This document shows positions 1 through 7,627 of a DNA stretch of 19,475 nt, piece after piece. The position numbers were made by a program, and so were the translations under genes. The stretch lies in the NCBI GenBank assembly GCA_903970355.1, contig CAJCIF010000528.1:1-19475 (forward strand), read 5' to 3'. Below the pieces are notes generated by a model. The model did not search any database and was not told the DNA's origin. It saw only the letters and a list, made by a program, of their open reading frames with translations. Position 1 is the stretch's first letter. Each line of letters begins with the position of its first letter. Origin of the DNA: Actinomycetota bacterium (GTDB lineage: Bacteria > Cyanobacteriota > Vampirovibrionia > Obscuribacterales > Obscuribacteraceae).

Positions 1-1065
1 ATTGAGCCACTATTTGCCACAGACTCAACGCAGATGAGGGCGCTTATGCGCCAGCAGAACGAACCTGTGCCTTATGAGAGTTTTTGTGCCGAGGAAGCAA
101 TCGCCAAAAGCGGATTAACGTTCTGGCAGCACTATTTGCCTTGCAAATGGCACATCGCTCCTTCTGTCTATGTCGCAAAGGAAGAAGGAATTATTCTTGG
201 CCTTATTTCTGTTTCGTCAATTAGCAAGGCGCGCGCTTGCTGGCGCATCGATCATCTTGTTGTCCAGCCGCAGCATCGGGGCAGGGGCATCGCTCAAGAG
301 CTTTTGCGTTACGTTTTTGCGCTATTTGGAAGCCAGGGTGTGAGCCACTTTGTAGCAGAAGTTTCTTCTGCCAACGCAGCCGCTCTCAATCTTTTAGGCA
401 CGTGCGGATTCAGGCGCAGTTCTCGTCTTACTTATTTTCAGGTGCCATCTGACAAGAAGCTTTCCCTCGAAAAGGTTGATCTCGCTTCGTTCCGGCTCGC
501 CATCCCTTCTGACAGGCTCAGTCTTTATCAGCTTCAACAGGATGCGCTTCCACCTGACCTGCGCTTGATTTACGACTTTCAGGCTGATGATTTTGCTGTG
601 CCGGAATTGCCGGTTGAATCGTCAGATCGCCTATTCCGGCGCCTACTTCGCAACAAAATTTGGTATTGGGTCTGTCCGGACAACGAGCGAAAAGTGCTCT
701 GTGCCGCTATTAAAGTGACTGCGCACCGGGAAGGCGACTACCATCTAGAGTTTGCTGTGCACCCCGGTTGGGCTCATCTGGCTTCCGATGCCGTTGCATT
801 TGCGCTCAACATGGTGACGAAAATCGGCATGAAGGGCATTGTCATTACCAAAGCGTATGACTACCAGCCTGCCGTAGCCGATGCTCTTAAGGATGCCGGT
901 ATGGAAGGGGCGGGAGAATTTGCCCTCATGGCAAGAGAACACTGGTTGAGGGCTAAGAAGCCACGCGCTCTCAAACTGGAGCGGGCAGTCGATTTTCCTT
1001 CGATCGCCAAACCGGTCATCAACCTGCCGCGTGTGTTTGACCCGGGTTCTTCCTCACCCAACTAA
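1..1065 (+). CDS. GNAT-family N-acetyltransferase, 5' partial
   Basis: Transfers an acyl group from acyl-CoA to an amine; the substrate is unknown. The first ATG is at 34, but the frame is open to base 1 and its first 11 codons read IEPLFATDSTQ. That looks like the first strand of a GNAT fold, so the real start probably lies left of the window. Counting from the ATG at 34, the acetyl-CoA binding motif VQPQHRGRGIA is at about residues 77-87, followed by the usual SSANAAALNLLGTCGF segment (about 111-126). The C-terminal half (about 195-310) has a second weaker GNAT-like pattern without a clear Q/RxxGxG/A loop, so this may be a tandem GNAT with a degenerate second domain. The gene ends 117 bases before the rpsL promoter. 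Family is confident; substrate and start are not. Confidence 0.8.
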   Translation: MEPLFATDSTQMRALMRQQNEPVPYESFCAEEAIAKSGLTFWQHYLPCKWHIAPSVYVAKEEGIILGLISVSSISKARACWRIDHLVVQPQHRGRGIAQELLRYVFALFGSQGVSHFVAEVSSANAAALNLLGTCGFRRSSRLTYFQVPSDKKLSLEKVDLASFRLAIPSDRLSLYQLQQDALPPDLRLIYDFQADDFAVPELPVESSDRLFRRLLRNKIWYWVCPDNERKVLCAAIKVTAHREGDYHLEFAVHPGWAHLASDAVAFALNMVTKIGMKGIVITKAYDYQPAVADALKDAGMEGAGEFALMAREHWLRAKKPRALKLERAVDFPSIAKPVINLPRVFDPGSSSPN

Positions 1066-1182
1066 AGCGGGCTATTGTAACCGTTGTAACCGATAGATAT
1101 TCTTGACATCTGCCTGAGACGCAATGCCCTGTTCAGAGCCGATTTACGAAGATTATTACTTAGTGAAAAGCGCCACTATTCG

Positions 1183-1212
1183 TTGACATATCGCTTGCAG
1201 GCTAGATATGAT
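1183..1212 (+). promoter_or_regulatory. Sigma-70-type promoter of the rpsL-rpsG cluster
   Basis: A perfect -35 box TTGACA (1183-1188) and a -10 box TATGAT (1207-1212) are separated by 18 bases. Transcription would begin near 1219 and leave a leader of about 120 bases before the rpsL start at 1341. A second TTGACA at 1103-1108 has no matching -10 box. Confidence 0.7.
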
Positions 1213-1244
1213 AACTATTCGCTCCGCTATAAGCATCTAGCTTA

Positions 1245-1308
1245 GTAGGGGCGCGTTAGACGCGCTTGAAAACGGAGTTTTGTGTAAGGGCGGCTCGAGC
1301 CGCCCGCT
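1245..1308. repeat. Two REP-like palindromes in the rpsL leader
   Basis: The first unit starts GTAGGGGC and folds as GCGCGT-TAG-ACGCGC (1251-1265). The second is the perfect 18-base palindrome GGGCGGCTCGAGCCGCCC (1288-1305). Between them AAAAC-GGA-GTTTT can form a small stem. The second unit matches the palindrome at 9177-9194 read on the other strand, and GTAGGGGC recurs at 17343. The units lie between the inferred transcription start and the rpsL ribosome binding site, so they would be transcribed. No T-run follows, so they do not look like terminators. Confidence 0.65.
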
Positions 1309-1340
1309 TAGCTTATAACCGTCTTGTCAGGAGTTTTCTG

Positions 1341-1751
1341 GTGCCAACCATCAATCAACTTATCCGCCGTGAACGGGCGAAGGTGACTTACAAAACCAAG
1401 TCGCCGGCGCTCAAATCATGTCCTCAACGCAGAGGCGTGTGCACGCAAGTCAAGACGACTACACCCAAAAAGCCGAACTCCGCACTTCGCAAGATTGCCC
1501 GGGTAAGGCTTACAAACGGCATGGAAATTACGGCATACATTCCAGGCGTCGGCCATAATCTGCAAGAACACTCTGTGGTGCTTGTCAGAGGTGGTCGGGT
1601 GAAGGATCTACCTGGCGTGCGTTACCACATCGTACGTGGTGCCCTCGACACCGCTGGTGTCAAAGACCGCATGCAAGGCCGCTCCAAATACGGTGCCAAG
1701 AGACCGAAAGCCGGCGCAGCAGCCGGTGGCAAGGCGCCCGCCAAAAAATAA
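1341..1751 (+). CDS. rpsL: 30S ribosomal protein S12
   Basis: S12 sits at the decoding centre of the small ribosomal subunit and governs accuracy. The product has 136 residues. The GTG at 1341 is chosen because TCAGGAG (1327-1333) lies 7 bases upstream and the protein then starts PTINQLIRR like other S12 proteins; the frame is open back to a TTG at 1266, but that 25-residue extension has no family support. The decoding loop [12 protein letters not shown] (39-51) is intact, with Lys43, and Lys88 is present in [13 protein letters not shown], so neither classical streptomycin-resistance position is changed. The segment [12 protein letters not shown] and the end [13 protein letters not shown] are of cyanobacterial/plastid type. 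It is first in the cluster, 66 bases before rpsG. Confidence 0.97.
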   Translation: MPTINQLIRRERAKVTYKTKSPALKSCPQRRGVCTQVKTTTPKKPNSALRKIARVRLTNGMEITAYIPGVGHNLQEHSVVLVRGGRVKDLPGVRYHIVRGALDTAGVKDRMQGRSKYGAKRPKAGAAAGGKAPAKK

Positions 1752-1817
1752 AGCCGGGGCGCAATGCCCTGCAGCTTAAAGAAGCAACAAATCGAAAAGA
1801 GCACTTAGGAAAAAGAA

Positions 1818-2291
1818 ATGTCACGAAGAAGCGCAGCAGAAAAACGTGTTCCCGAGCATGATCCAATCTTTAACAGCCAGTTGGTTATGCGTTTTGTTAA
1901 TCGCATGATGCAGCGCGGCAAGAAAAGCACTGCCCAAAAGCTTTTCTACGAATCACTCGATCTAGTGAAAGAACGCGCCAAAACCGTTGAACCGCTTGAG
2001 ATGTTTAACAAAGCAGTTAAGAACGTGACACCACTCGTGGAAGTGAAAGCGCGAAGAGTTGGTGGTTCTACCTATCAAGTGCCCGTCGAAGTAAAAACGT
2101 CACGTGGAGTGGCTCTCGCCACCCAATGGATCATTACAAACAGCCGTAAGCGCAGTGGCCGTACATTCGCAGAAAGATTGTCCGGTGAGATCCTAGACGC
2201 CGCCAATGGTGCCGGAGCATCCGTTCGCAAGCGCGATGAGACGCACAAAATGGCGGAAGCTAACAAAGCTTTTGCACACTACCGCTATTAA
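1818..2291 (+). CDS. rpsG: 30S ribosomal protein S7
   Basis: S7 nucleates assembly of the 30S head by binding 16S rRNA and lines the E site. The product has 157 residues, the usual bacterial length. It starts MSRRSAAEKR, and the conserved regions NRMMQRGKKSTAQKLFYESL, VKNVTPLVEVKARRVGGSTY and the end HKMAEANKAFAHYRY are all present. The ATG at 1818 has AGGA at 1807-1810, 7 bases upstream. It is probably cotranscribed with rpsL. The 295-base gap after it is unusually long for this cluster. Confidence 0.97.
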   Translation: MSRRSAAEKRVPEHDPIFNSQLVMRFVNRMMQRGKKSTAQKLFYESLDLVKERAKTVEPLEMFNKAVKNVTPLVEVKARRVGGSTYQVPVEVKTSRGVALATQWIITNSRKRSGRTFAERLSGEILDAANGAGASVRKRDETHKMAEANKAFAHYRY

Positions 2292-2586
2292 CCCCAGGTA
2301 AAACCGGGTCCAACCTAAGCTGATTGCGAAGCCCACGAGCTAAGCCAGTGTTGCATTTCAGGTTTTGAACAACTGCCGTTAAATTGGCTGCAACACCACG
2401 ATTAGAAATGACGTCAACTTGGAATTGTAAAGATACAGAAGTAATTCGATCAATTTTTGTTGAAGAACTTGCCAAATTAACTTCGACCCATGTTAGATTC
2501 CAAAAGGCATTAGAGCCTAAGGCGGGCCGGTAACTCATCCTGGTGTAGCCAATTTATAAAACTGACTACGAGACTAGAAGAATCAC
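2292..2586. other. rpsG-fusA intergenic region
   Basis: This 295-base gap holds no convincing gene. An inverted repeat GTGTTGCA (2348-2355) / TGCAACAC (2389-2396) could pair across a 33-base loop. A promoter candidate lies near the right end (separate entry). A 92-residue minus-strand open frame covers most of it but has no recognisable product. I see no T-tailed terminator after rpsG. Confidence 0.5.
2469..2499 (+). promoter_or_regulatory. Candidate promoter for fusA
   Basis: TTGCCA (2469-2474) is followed after 19 bases by TAGATT (2494-2499), which is preceded by TGT and so resembles an extended -10 element. An 18-base spacing to TTAGAT (2493-2498) also works. The match is moderate; it is supported mainly by the long gap before fusA. 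Confidence 0.35.
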
Positions 2587-4743
2587 ATGCATGCAATGGA
2601 AAACAAGACAACAATGGATGTACTGACCGCCGCAGAAAGGAAACCCAATACGGTGACCCGAAGCATTCCTCTAAATGAAATACGCAACATGGGCATTGCC
2701 GCGCATATCGACGCGGGCAAGACTACATGTACAGAACGTATTCTGTTCTATTCCGGCTTGATACACAGAATGGGTGAAGTGCATGAAGGCACTTCCGTAA
2801 CCGACTGGATGGAGCAAGAAAAGGAACGCGGTATTACCATCACCGCCGCTGCCATCACGAGCAGCTGGAAGGGTAAAACCATCAACTTAATTGACACACC
2901 AGGGCACGTCGACTTCACGGTTGAAGTAGAGCGCTCTATGCGTGTTCTTGACGGCGTCGTAATCGTCCTTTGTGCAGTGGCTGGCGTCCAACCACAAACA
3001 GGTACGGTTTGGAAGCAAGCTAATCGCTACGAAGTACCAAGAATGATCCTTGTAAATAAGATGGATCGTCAGGGTGCTGACTTCCTGCGTGTCCTCAATC
3101 AAGTTAAAGAGCAATTGCCTGGTATGCACACAACTTGGGCAAATGCATTCGCTATTCAGCTTCCAATTGGTGCCGAAGCAAACTTCACAGGCATTGTCGA
3201 TTTAATCGACCGCAAAGCAGTCTTCTACGAAGAAGATGATCCGCTTGGTAAGAAAGCGCACGAAGGACCAATTCCGGAAGAAATGAAGGAGCAAGTCGAT
3301 AAGTATCGCCATCAATTAGAAGAAGCGATTGTAGAAACCGACGACGCTCTCATGAACAAGTATCTGGAAGGGGAAGCTATTTCCGCTGAAGAACTGAAAG
3401 CAGCATTGCGTAGAGCCGTTTGCGCAAACAAAATAATCCCAGTGCTTTGTGGATCTGCCTTCAAAAACAAAGGTGTTCAGCCATTGTTGGATGCAATCAT
3501 CGACTACTTGCCTTCCCCGGAAGATGTCGCTTCCGTTAAAGGTTGGTTGCCGGATGGCACTGAAGCAACCCGTTCAATTGATGAAAGCGAACCGTTCTCT
3601 GCACTAGCCTTCAAGGTTATGACCGATCCGTTTGTAGGCAAACTGACCTTCTTGCGCGTTTACAGCGGCAAGTTGGCAGCCGGTTCATACGTTCTCAACA
3701 GCACTAAGAATAAGCGCGAGCGCATCAGTCGATTGGTTCGCTTGCAAGCCGATCAACGAACTGATGTTCAAGAAGCAAATGCCGGCGATATCGTTGCCGC
3801 AGTTGGTTTGAAAGACACCACTACCGGTGACACGCTCTGTGCAGAAGGATCGCCAATTATTCTGGAATCCATGAAATTCCCAGACCCTGTTATCTCAGTT
3901 GCAATTGAGCCAAAGACAAAAGCCGATTCCGAAAAACTCGGAGCAGCCTTGTCGCGCCTTGCCGAAGAAGATCCAACTTTCAAAGTTCGTGTCGATCAAG
4001 AAACTGGTCAAACAATCATTGCCGGTATGGGCGAATTGCACCTCGAAATCATTGTGGACCGCTTGCTTCGTGAATTCAAAGTGGAAGCAAACGTCGGCAA
4101 ACCGCAAGTTGCCTACCGCGAAACGATCAAAAAGAACGTCAAGCAAGAAGGCAAGTTCATCAGACAGTCTGGTGGTCGTGGTCAATACGGTCACGTCGTA
4201 CTCGAATTGGAACCGCTACCAGCAGGTGGTGGATTCGAATTCGTCAACAAGATTGTTGGCGGCGTAGTTCCGAAAGAATACATACCGGGTGTCGAACACG
4301 GTATCAAAGAAGCAATGCAAAGCGGTGTTCTCGCCGGCTATCCGGTTATCGACGTGCGTGCCTCTCTGGTGTTTGGTTCGTACCACGAAGTGGACTCTTC
4401 AGAAATGGCATTCAAAGTTGCCGGTTCTATGGCCTTCAAAGAAGGCTTCATGAAAGCCAAGCCAACGTTGCTTGAACCAGTAATGAAAGTTGAAATTGAA
4501 GTACCGGAAGAATTCATGGGTGAAGCCATCGGCGATATTTCAAGCCGCCGTGGACGCATCGAAGGCATGGAAACCAACGACAAGCTTTCCAAAGTAAAAG
4601 CAGTTGTGCCGTTGTCTGAGATGTTCGGTTATGCAACCGATATCCGCAACAAGACGAAAGGACAAGGAACATTCGTAATGGAATTCGCCCAATACGAAGA
4701 TGTGCCACCTTCAATTGCAGATGAAATCGTGAAGAAGGGCTAA
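2587..4743 (+). CDS. fusA: Elongation factor G
   Basis: This GTPase drives translocation of tRNA and mRNA through the ribosome and helps ribosome recycling. The product has 718 residues and all GTPase motifs: G1 AHIDAGKTT (39-47), G2 RGIT (81-84), G3 DTPGH (103-107), G4 NKMD (157-160) and G5 GSAF (289-292). Domains II to V follow, including [15 protein letters not shown] in domain IV and the domain V stretch around [11 protein letters not shown]. The N-terminus is about 20 residues longer than usual before the [12 protein letters not shown] segment. The start could be the ATG at 2587 or at 2596; the Shine-Dalgarno is weak (AGAAGAA). It follows rpsG as in the str operon, but tuf does not follow it. 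Confidence 0.96.
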   Translation: MHAMENKTTMDVLTAAERKPNTVTRSIPLNEIRNMGIAAHIDAGKTTCTERILFYSGLIHRMGEVHEGTSVTDWMEQEKERGITITAAAITSSWKGKTINLIDTPGHVDFTVEVERSMRVLDGVVIVLCAVAGVQPQTGTVWKQANRYEVPRMILVNKMDRQGADFLRVLNQVKEQLPGMHTTWANAFAIQLPIGAEANFTGIVDLIDRKAVFYEEDDPLGKKAHEGPIPEEMKEQVDKYRHQLEEAIVETDDALMNKYLEGEAISAEELKAALRRAVCANKIIPVLCGSAFKNKGVQPLLDAIIDYLPSPEDVASVKGWLPDGTEATRSIDESEPFSALAFKVMTDPFVGKLTFLRVYSGKLAAGSYVLNSTKNKRERISRLVRLQADQRTDVQEANAGDIVAAVGLKDTTTGDTLCAEGSPIILESMKFPDPVISVAIEPKTKADSEKLGAALSRLAEEDPTFKVRVDQETGQTIIAGMGELHLEIIVDRLLREFKVEANVGKPQVAYRETIKKNVKQEGKFIRQSGGRGQYGHVVLELEPLPAGGGFEFVNKIVGGVVPKEYIPGVEHGIKEAMQSGVLAGYPVIDVRASLVFGSYHEVDSSEMAFKVAGSMAFKEGFMKAKPTLLEPVMKVEIEVPEEFMGEAIGDISSRRGRIEGMETNDKLSKVKAVVPLSEMFGYATDIRNKTKGQGTFVMEFAQYEDVPPSIADEIVKKG

Positions 4744-4762
4744 TAGCTCACTTCACAATCGA

Positions 4763-4804
4763 AAATTGCGAAAGGGCATGACACCAGTCATGTCCTTTCA
4801 ATTT
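4763..4804 (+). terminator. Terminator after fusA
   Basis: A 13-pair stem (4770-4782 with 4787-4799, one G-U pair) closes an ACCA loop. After a 2-base bulge it can be extended by AAATT pairing with AATTT (4800-4804), which also gives a short T tail. It begins 27 bases after the fusA stop codon. Confidence 0.65.
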
Positions 4805-4810
4805 GGTGTA

Positions 4811-4816
4811 TATAAT
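4811..4816 (+). promoter_or_regulatory. Candidate -10 box upstream of the small membrane protein
   Basis: A perfect TATAAT lies 34 bases before the ATG at 4851. The expected -35 position falls inside the fusA terminator stem and shows no good match, so the call is tentative. Confidence 0.35.
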
Positions 4817-4850
4817 GGGACCTTGTTAGAAATTGACTCTGGATTGCTCA

Positions 4851-5291
4851 ATGACAGCTAATCAATTCATAGTGCTCACCTGGATACTCTATGCGTGTCC
4901 TTTTATCGCCCCTGCAATTGCAATCATAAAAAACGGTCACAGTTTCATTCGTTACTGGGTTGCTGAGCTAATTGTTGGAGCTATCGTTTTTGCTTGTTTG
5001 TTTTATCTTCAAGAGATCGGCACTTCCAATGGACTTGTTGATCCAGCGATATTTATGAAAGCCGGTGCGGAAGCGGTGCAGCTATGGAATCCGGCTCGAT
5101 ACTCATTGATGTTTGCGGGCTTAGCACTGGGAATATGGTTCATTGTCAAAAGTATGCGTTCCAATGAAGAGCGCAATATCAGCAGATCTCGGCAGCTTTT
5201 CGGAGTCTTCTGCATCGTTTACGGTCTAGCAGTACCGCAATTGATGAATAATTTTCTTGCCGCTGTTCGAGATTCGCATCTTCTCAAATAA
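4851..5291 (+). CDS. Small integral membrane protein, unknown function
   Basis: I do not recognise the family. The product has 146 residues from the ATG at 4851; a TTG at 4833 would add six residues. About four hydrophobic segments are visible: from FIVLTWILYACPFIAPAIAI, from VAELIVGAIVFACLFYL, from SLMFAGLALGIWFIV and from LFGVFCIVYGLAVPQLM. A polar loop with SMRSNEERNISRSR lies between the third and fourth. No catalytic motif is evident. It follows the fusA terminator and its stop is only 7 bases from the stop of the convergent gene at 5299, so the two transcripts probably overlap at their 3' ends. Confidence 0.7.
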   Translation: MTANQFIVLTWILYACPFIAPAIAIIKNGHSFIRYWVAELIVGAIVFACLFYLQEIGTSNGLVDPAIFMKAGAEAVQLWNPARYSLMFAGLALGIWFIVKSMRSNEERNISRSRQLFGVFCIVYGLAVPQLMNNFLAAVRDSHLLK

Positions 5292-5298
5292 GCAGTTC

Positions 5299-6099
5299 TC
5301 AATTAGGTTTGACGCGAACGAACTCACCACGCTGCGGTTCTTCGCCAAACGGCACTTCAGAAGGCTTTTGCTTATAGACGGTTGCCACACCATCTTTCAA
5401 TTGGCAAAAACCATTTGGTGCATATACAGGATTATCAGGCAAGAGTTTGGCGAGTTCGCGAGCGATGCCACCATCAACTCCCGCTTCGCAGCCTAGTAAA
5501 CGAATTGGTTGGCCCGGCTTCACATGCTCTTTGATTAGTTCAGCAAGGGCCTTCACACTATATTGTTTTTTGCCATTATGAACTCCGAGGTACATATGAA
5601 GATCTGTCGGAGAAGCATGTGTGAAGACTGGAAAATAGCCATCGGGATCTTCGTATTTTTCGGCCTCGCCCCGCATCGTGTCTCCCGGACCTAGAACCAT
5701 CAAACCACCGTTATCGGTTAATTTTGCAACCATTCTTGCGAGGGTATCACCACTATGACTAACCCAATCAATAGCCGAGACATCGTGATTTTGCTTCTTT
5801 GGTTCTTCTACGTTCGAATCACCTTTATTCTTCAGATTAGCCTGAGCGATGAGATCTTCTGCACCGAATTTAGAAACTGCTGAAGACTGCCCACCATAGA
5901 TATCACCAGCGTTGCTAGCAAATGTGAAACCATTTCCAAACATTGCTTGTTCACGTTCCGCAACGCTCATTCCATGATTTTGGAAGTTTTGGAAAGCTTG
6001 CATCTCGGTTGTGGTTGGCATCAAATGCGTCAAATCCAAGCTATCAACTCGTGTGCTTTTCGATTCGACTCTTTCACTAATTTGCGTTTCGACAACCAT
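5299..6099 (-). CDS. Hypothetical protein with a clan CD (caspase-like) His/Cys pattern
   Basis: The product has 266 residues from the ATG at 6099; a TTG one codon upstream (6102) is also possible, since AGGAG (6114-6110) lies 7 bases from the TTG and 10 from the ATG. Residues 1-105 are polar, probably disordered, with no signal peptide. Residues about 109-245 look like an alpha/beta domain: a strand ending FPVFTHAS with His161, a helix SVKALAELIKEH, then PIRLLGCEAG with Cys204 and a helix GGIARELAKLL before NPVYAPNGF. The order strand-His, helix, strand-[G/S]-Cys-x-x-G, then LA..L..VyAP, resembles the caspase-like domain seen in some bacterial polymorphic toxins. The usual His-Gly is His-Ala here. 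Function is inferred only; no partner or immunity gene is evident beside it. Confidence 0.65.
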   Translation of the reverse strand: MVVETQISERVESKSTRVDSLDLTHLMPTTTEMQAFQNFQNHGMSVAEREQAMFGNGFTFASNAGDIYGGQSSAVSKFGAEDLIAQANLKNKGDSNVEEPKKQNHDVSAIDWVSHSGDTLARMVAKLTDNGGLMVLGPGDTMRGEAEKYEDPDGYFPVFTHASPTDLHMYLGVHNGKKQYSVKALAELIKEHVKPGQPIRLLGCEAGVDGGIARELAKLLPDNPVYAPNGFCQLKDGVATVYKQKPSEVPFGEEPQRGEFVRVKPN

Positions 6100-6164
6100 C
6101 AATTTCTAGCTCCTGCCGATTTCTTGGTTATCTTATTACTCATTGCGTGACAAAAGGATGACAT

Positions 6165-6192
6165 TTTCAATTGTTTAAAAAGAAAATTGAAA
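6165..6192. repeat. Inverted repeat in the divergent intergenic region
   Basis: TTTCAATT (6165-6172) and AATTGAAA (6185-6192) are perfect 8-base inverted arms around an AT-rich 12-base centre. It lies 66 bases upstream of the minus-strand start at 6099, where an operator could sit. A role is speculative. Confidence 0.4.
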
Positions 6193-6224
6193 GGCTTGGT
6201 CGTCCCTTTTTTGAAATTTCTTAC

Positions 6225-6252
6225 TGCCCGAAATTCCATGGTTTTTCGGGCA
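6225..6252. repeat. Perfect 9-base inverted repeat upstream of 6377
   Basis: TGCCCGAAA (6225-6233) and TTTCGGGCA (6244-6252) can form a stable hairpin with a 10-base loop. Neither strand has a clear T-run next to it. It lies in the 277-base gap between divergent genes, so a regulatory or insulating role is possible. A TTGACA at 6300-6305 in the same gap has no -10 box at normal spacing. Confidence 0.45.
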
Positions 6253-6376
6253 AGGTCGGAAAGTGAATATGGGACAAGTAAGCGGAAGCGGTGCAGCGCT
6301 TGACATCAACTTCTGTCGGAGTGCTTCGTTTAGGGTAAACTGTCATTCCATTTGACTTTTGGATAACAACACAACG

Positions 6377-6790
6377 ATGAAGTATTTGCACACGGGCTAC
6401 ATTCTTTTTTGCGAACAGGTCGAACACTCTGACGATGGTCGTGTACATGCTCATGGGCTGTTTGATTTGTTTGTTGTCAAATCTTTTCCAGCGAAAATGA
6501 ACTGTGCCTGGGTAATTGGCTTTGGTACGCCGTTTGAGCGCCGGCAATATACCGGTATTGTTACCATAGAAGATCCTGATGGCAGCGAAGTATTCAGACA
6601 AGAATTTCAAGCCAACGATCCGCAAAACATTTTCAAAGGGCATTACATCTTTCGGCCCGATCTGCAATTAACAAAAGAAGGTCTCTGGACGGCTAAAGTA
6701 GTATTGAGCAGTTGGAAGGATAATTCTGTTTGGGATTTAAAACGACCATTCTGGACAACAATAGAAAAGAACGGCCCACCAGATCCATAA
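6377..6790 (+). CDS. DUF6941-like conserved hypothetical protein
   Basis: The product has 137 residues from the ATG at 6377. The pattern MKYLHTGYILFCEQVEHSDDG then VHAHGLFD, a central beta-rich region with IEDPDGSEVFRQEF and an end of alternating strands resembles the DUF6941 family, small cytoplasmic beta-sandwich-like proteins of unknown function. I recognise this by pattern only. The upstream frame continues to a TTG at 6359, but MKY is the natural start. There is no signal peptide or membrane segment. Its last 61 bases overlap the next gene, which suggests translational coupling. A 148-residue open frame on the other strand is judged a shadow. Confidence 0.65.
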   Translation: MKYLHTGYILFCEQVEHSDDGRVHAHGLFDLFVVKSFPAKMNCAWVIGFGTPFERRQYTGIVTIEDPDGSEVFRQEFQANDPQNIFKGHYIFRPDLQLTKEGLWTAKVVLSSWKDNSVWDLKRPFWTTIEKNGPPDP

Positions 6791-7491
6791 CAGCGATCGT
6801 GCTGGCACGGATTGTCTTTTGTCTGTGCGCGGCCTTACTTTTTAGCGAAAGTCGATTAGAAGCAAAAACACTTTCAGGTTGGCGTATTCATCAAATAAGC
6901 GCCGTGACAGGAGAACAGATCGTCTTCTTTTGTCCGGAAGGGCTGCGCGTTGAAAATAGAAAGATGAAGTTCGTTGTAGTCGCGAAAACGAATACGCAAG
7001 GCGGCATTTTTTACAACAAAGATAGTTACTACGTACAGGGTCCTGGTAGTTGGTCTTTCATTCATCGCTTAGCATATTTAGGCGGTTCACCACCCGACAT
7101 GAAGGAAAAGCATAGCGAGTGGAGAGTAGAAGGAAAAGAAGAATACAAGGGATTCTTATGCTCGAAACATGTTCTGAGGAACGTAGATTTTGCGGAAGAC
7201 AAACAACCAGCAAAAAATCAAGTTGCAACGATCATGACTTACAAATTTCCAGAAATTTCAAAAGAGAATTTGCAGTCTATTTTAAATCTCTATGACCTTC
7301 CGGATTTCGGTGAATATCCAATGCAAGGCAAATACATAACGAATGCAAGAGATGGTTATCATCGTATGGTTGATACCATCTCGATAGAACGAGGGCAATT
7401 GGATAGCAGCCAACTTGAGATGCCAGCCGGTCTCAAGAAACTGGTAAATGGATACGAAATCCTAAAGCCACCAACTGATATGCCGTTTTAA
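6730..7491 (+). CDS. Putative secreted protein, unknown function
   Basis: I do not recognise the family. The start is taken as the TTG at 6730, inside the preceding gene, because GGAAGGA (6714-6720) lies 9 bases upstream; the alternative GTG at 6799 has no ribosome binding site. From 6730 the product has 253 residues with a basic stretch (RKERPTRS, 12-19), a hydrophobic core (about 20-38) and a likely cleavage site after LEA (43-45), giving an exported protein. The mature part has two cysteines (in FFCPEG and FLCSKH) that could form a disulfide, and an even mix of strands and charged loops. It is coupled to the DUF6941-like gene and followed by a strong terminator. Confidence 0.65.
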   Translation: MGFKTTILDNNRKERPTRSITAIVLARIVFCLCAALLFSESRLEAKTLSGWRIHQISAVTGEQIVFFCPEGLRVENRKMKFVVVAKTNTQGGIFYNKDSYYVQGPGSWSFIHRLAYLGGSPPDMKEKHSEWRVEGKEEYKGFLCSKHVLRNVDFAEDKQPAKNQVATIMTYKFPEISKENLQSILNLYDLPDFGEYPMQGKYITNARDGYHRMVDTISIERGQLDSSQLEMPAGLKKLVNGYEILKPPTDMPF

Positions 7492-7572
7492 AAACAATTC
7501 GACTTAGCCAACCGTCTGCCAAAATTCCCTGGTATTTTGACAATCATGAAAGGCAATTGAGTGGTTTGCCTT

Positions 7573-7608
7573 ACAAGCGCAAGTCCCCCCTTGCGCTTGT
7601 TTCTTTTC
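7573..7608 (+). terminator. Rho-independent terminator
   Basis: A perfect 11-pair stem, ACAAGCGCAAG (7573-7583) with CTTGCGCTTGT (7590-7600), closes a TCCCCC loop and is followed by TTCTTTTC. The T-run is on the plus strand, so it ends the transcript of the secreted-protein gene finishing at 7491. It also lies beyond the convergent gene ending at 7628, but without a T-run in that direction. Confidence 0.8.
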
Positions 7609-7627
7609 AGATTTGAGATTTGGAAAT

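Noticed and set aside
1266..1340. 25-residue N-terminal extension of S12
   Set aside because: It would be encoded by the palindromic repeats, and a good Shine-Dalgarno sits right before the GTG at 1341, where the family normally begins.
2260..2538. 92-residue minus-strand open frame in the rpsG-fusA gap
   Set aside because: It overlaps the rpsG end, has no domain, membrane or signal pattern and no clear ribosome binding site; the gap is better explained as regulatory.
6221..6667. 148-residue open frame on the minus strand
   Set aside because: It is antisense to the DUF6941-like gene, has no recognisable domain and no good start; the plus-strand product looks like a real family member.
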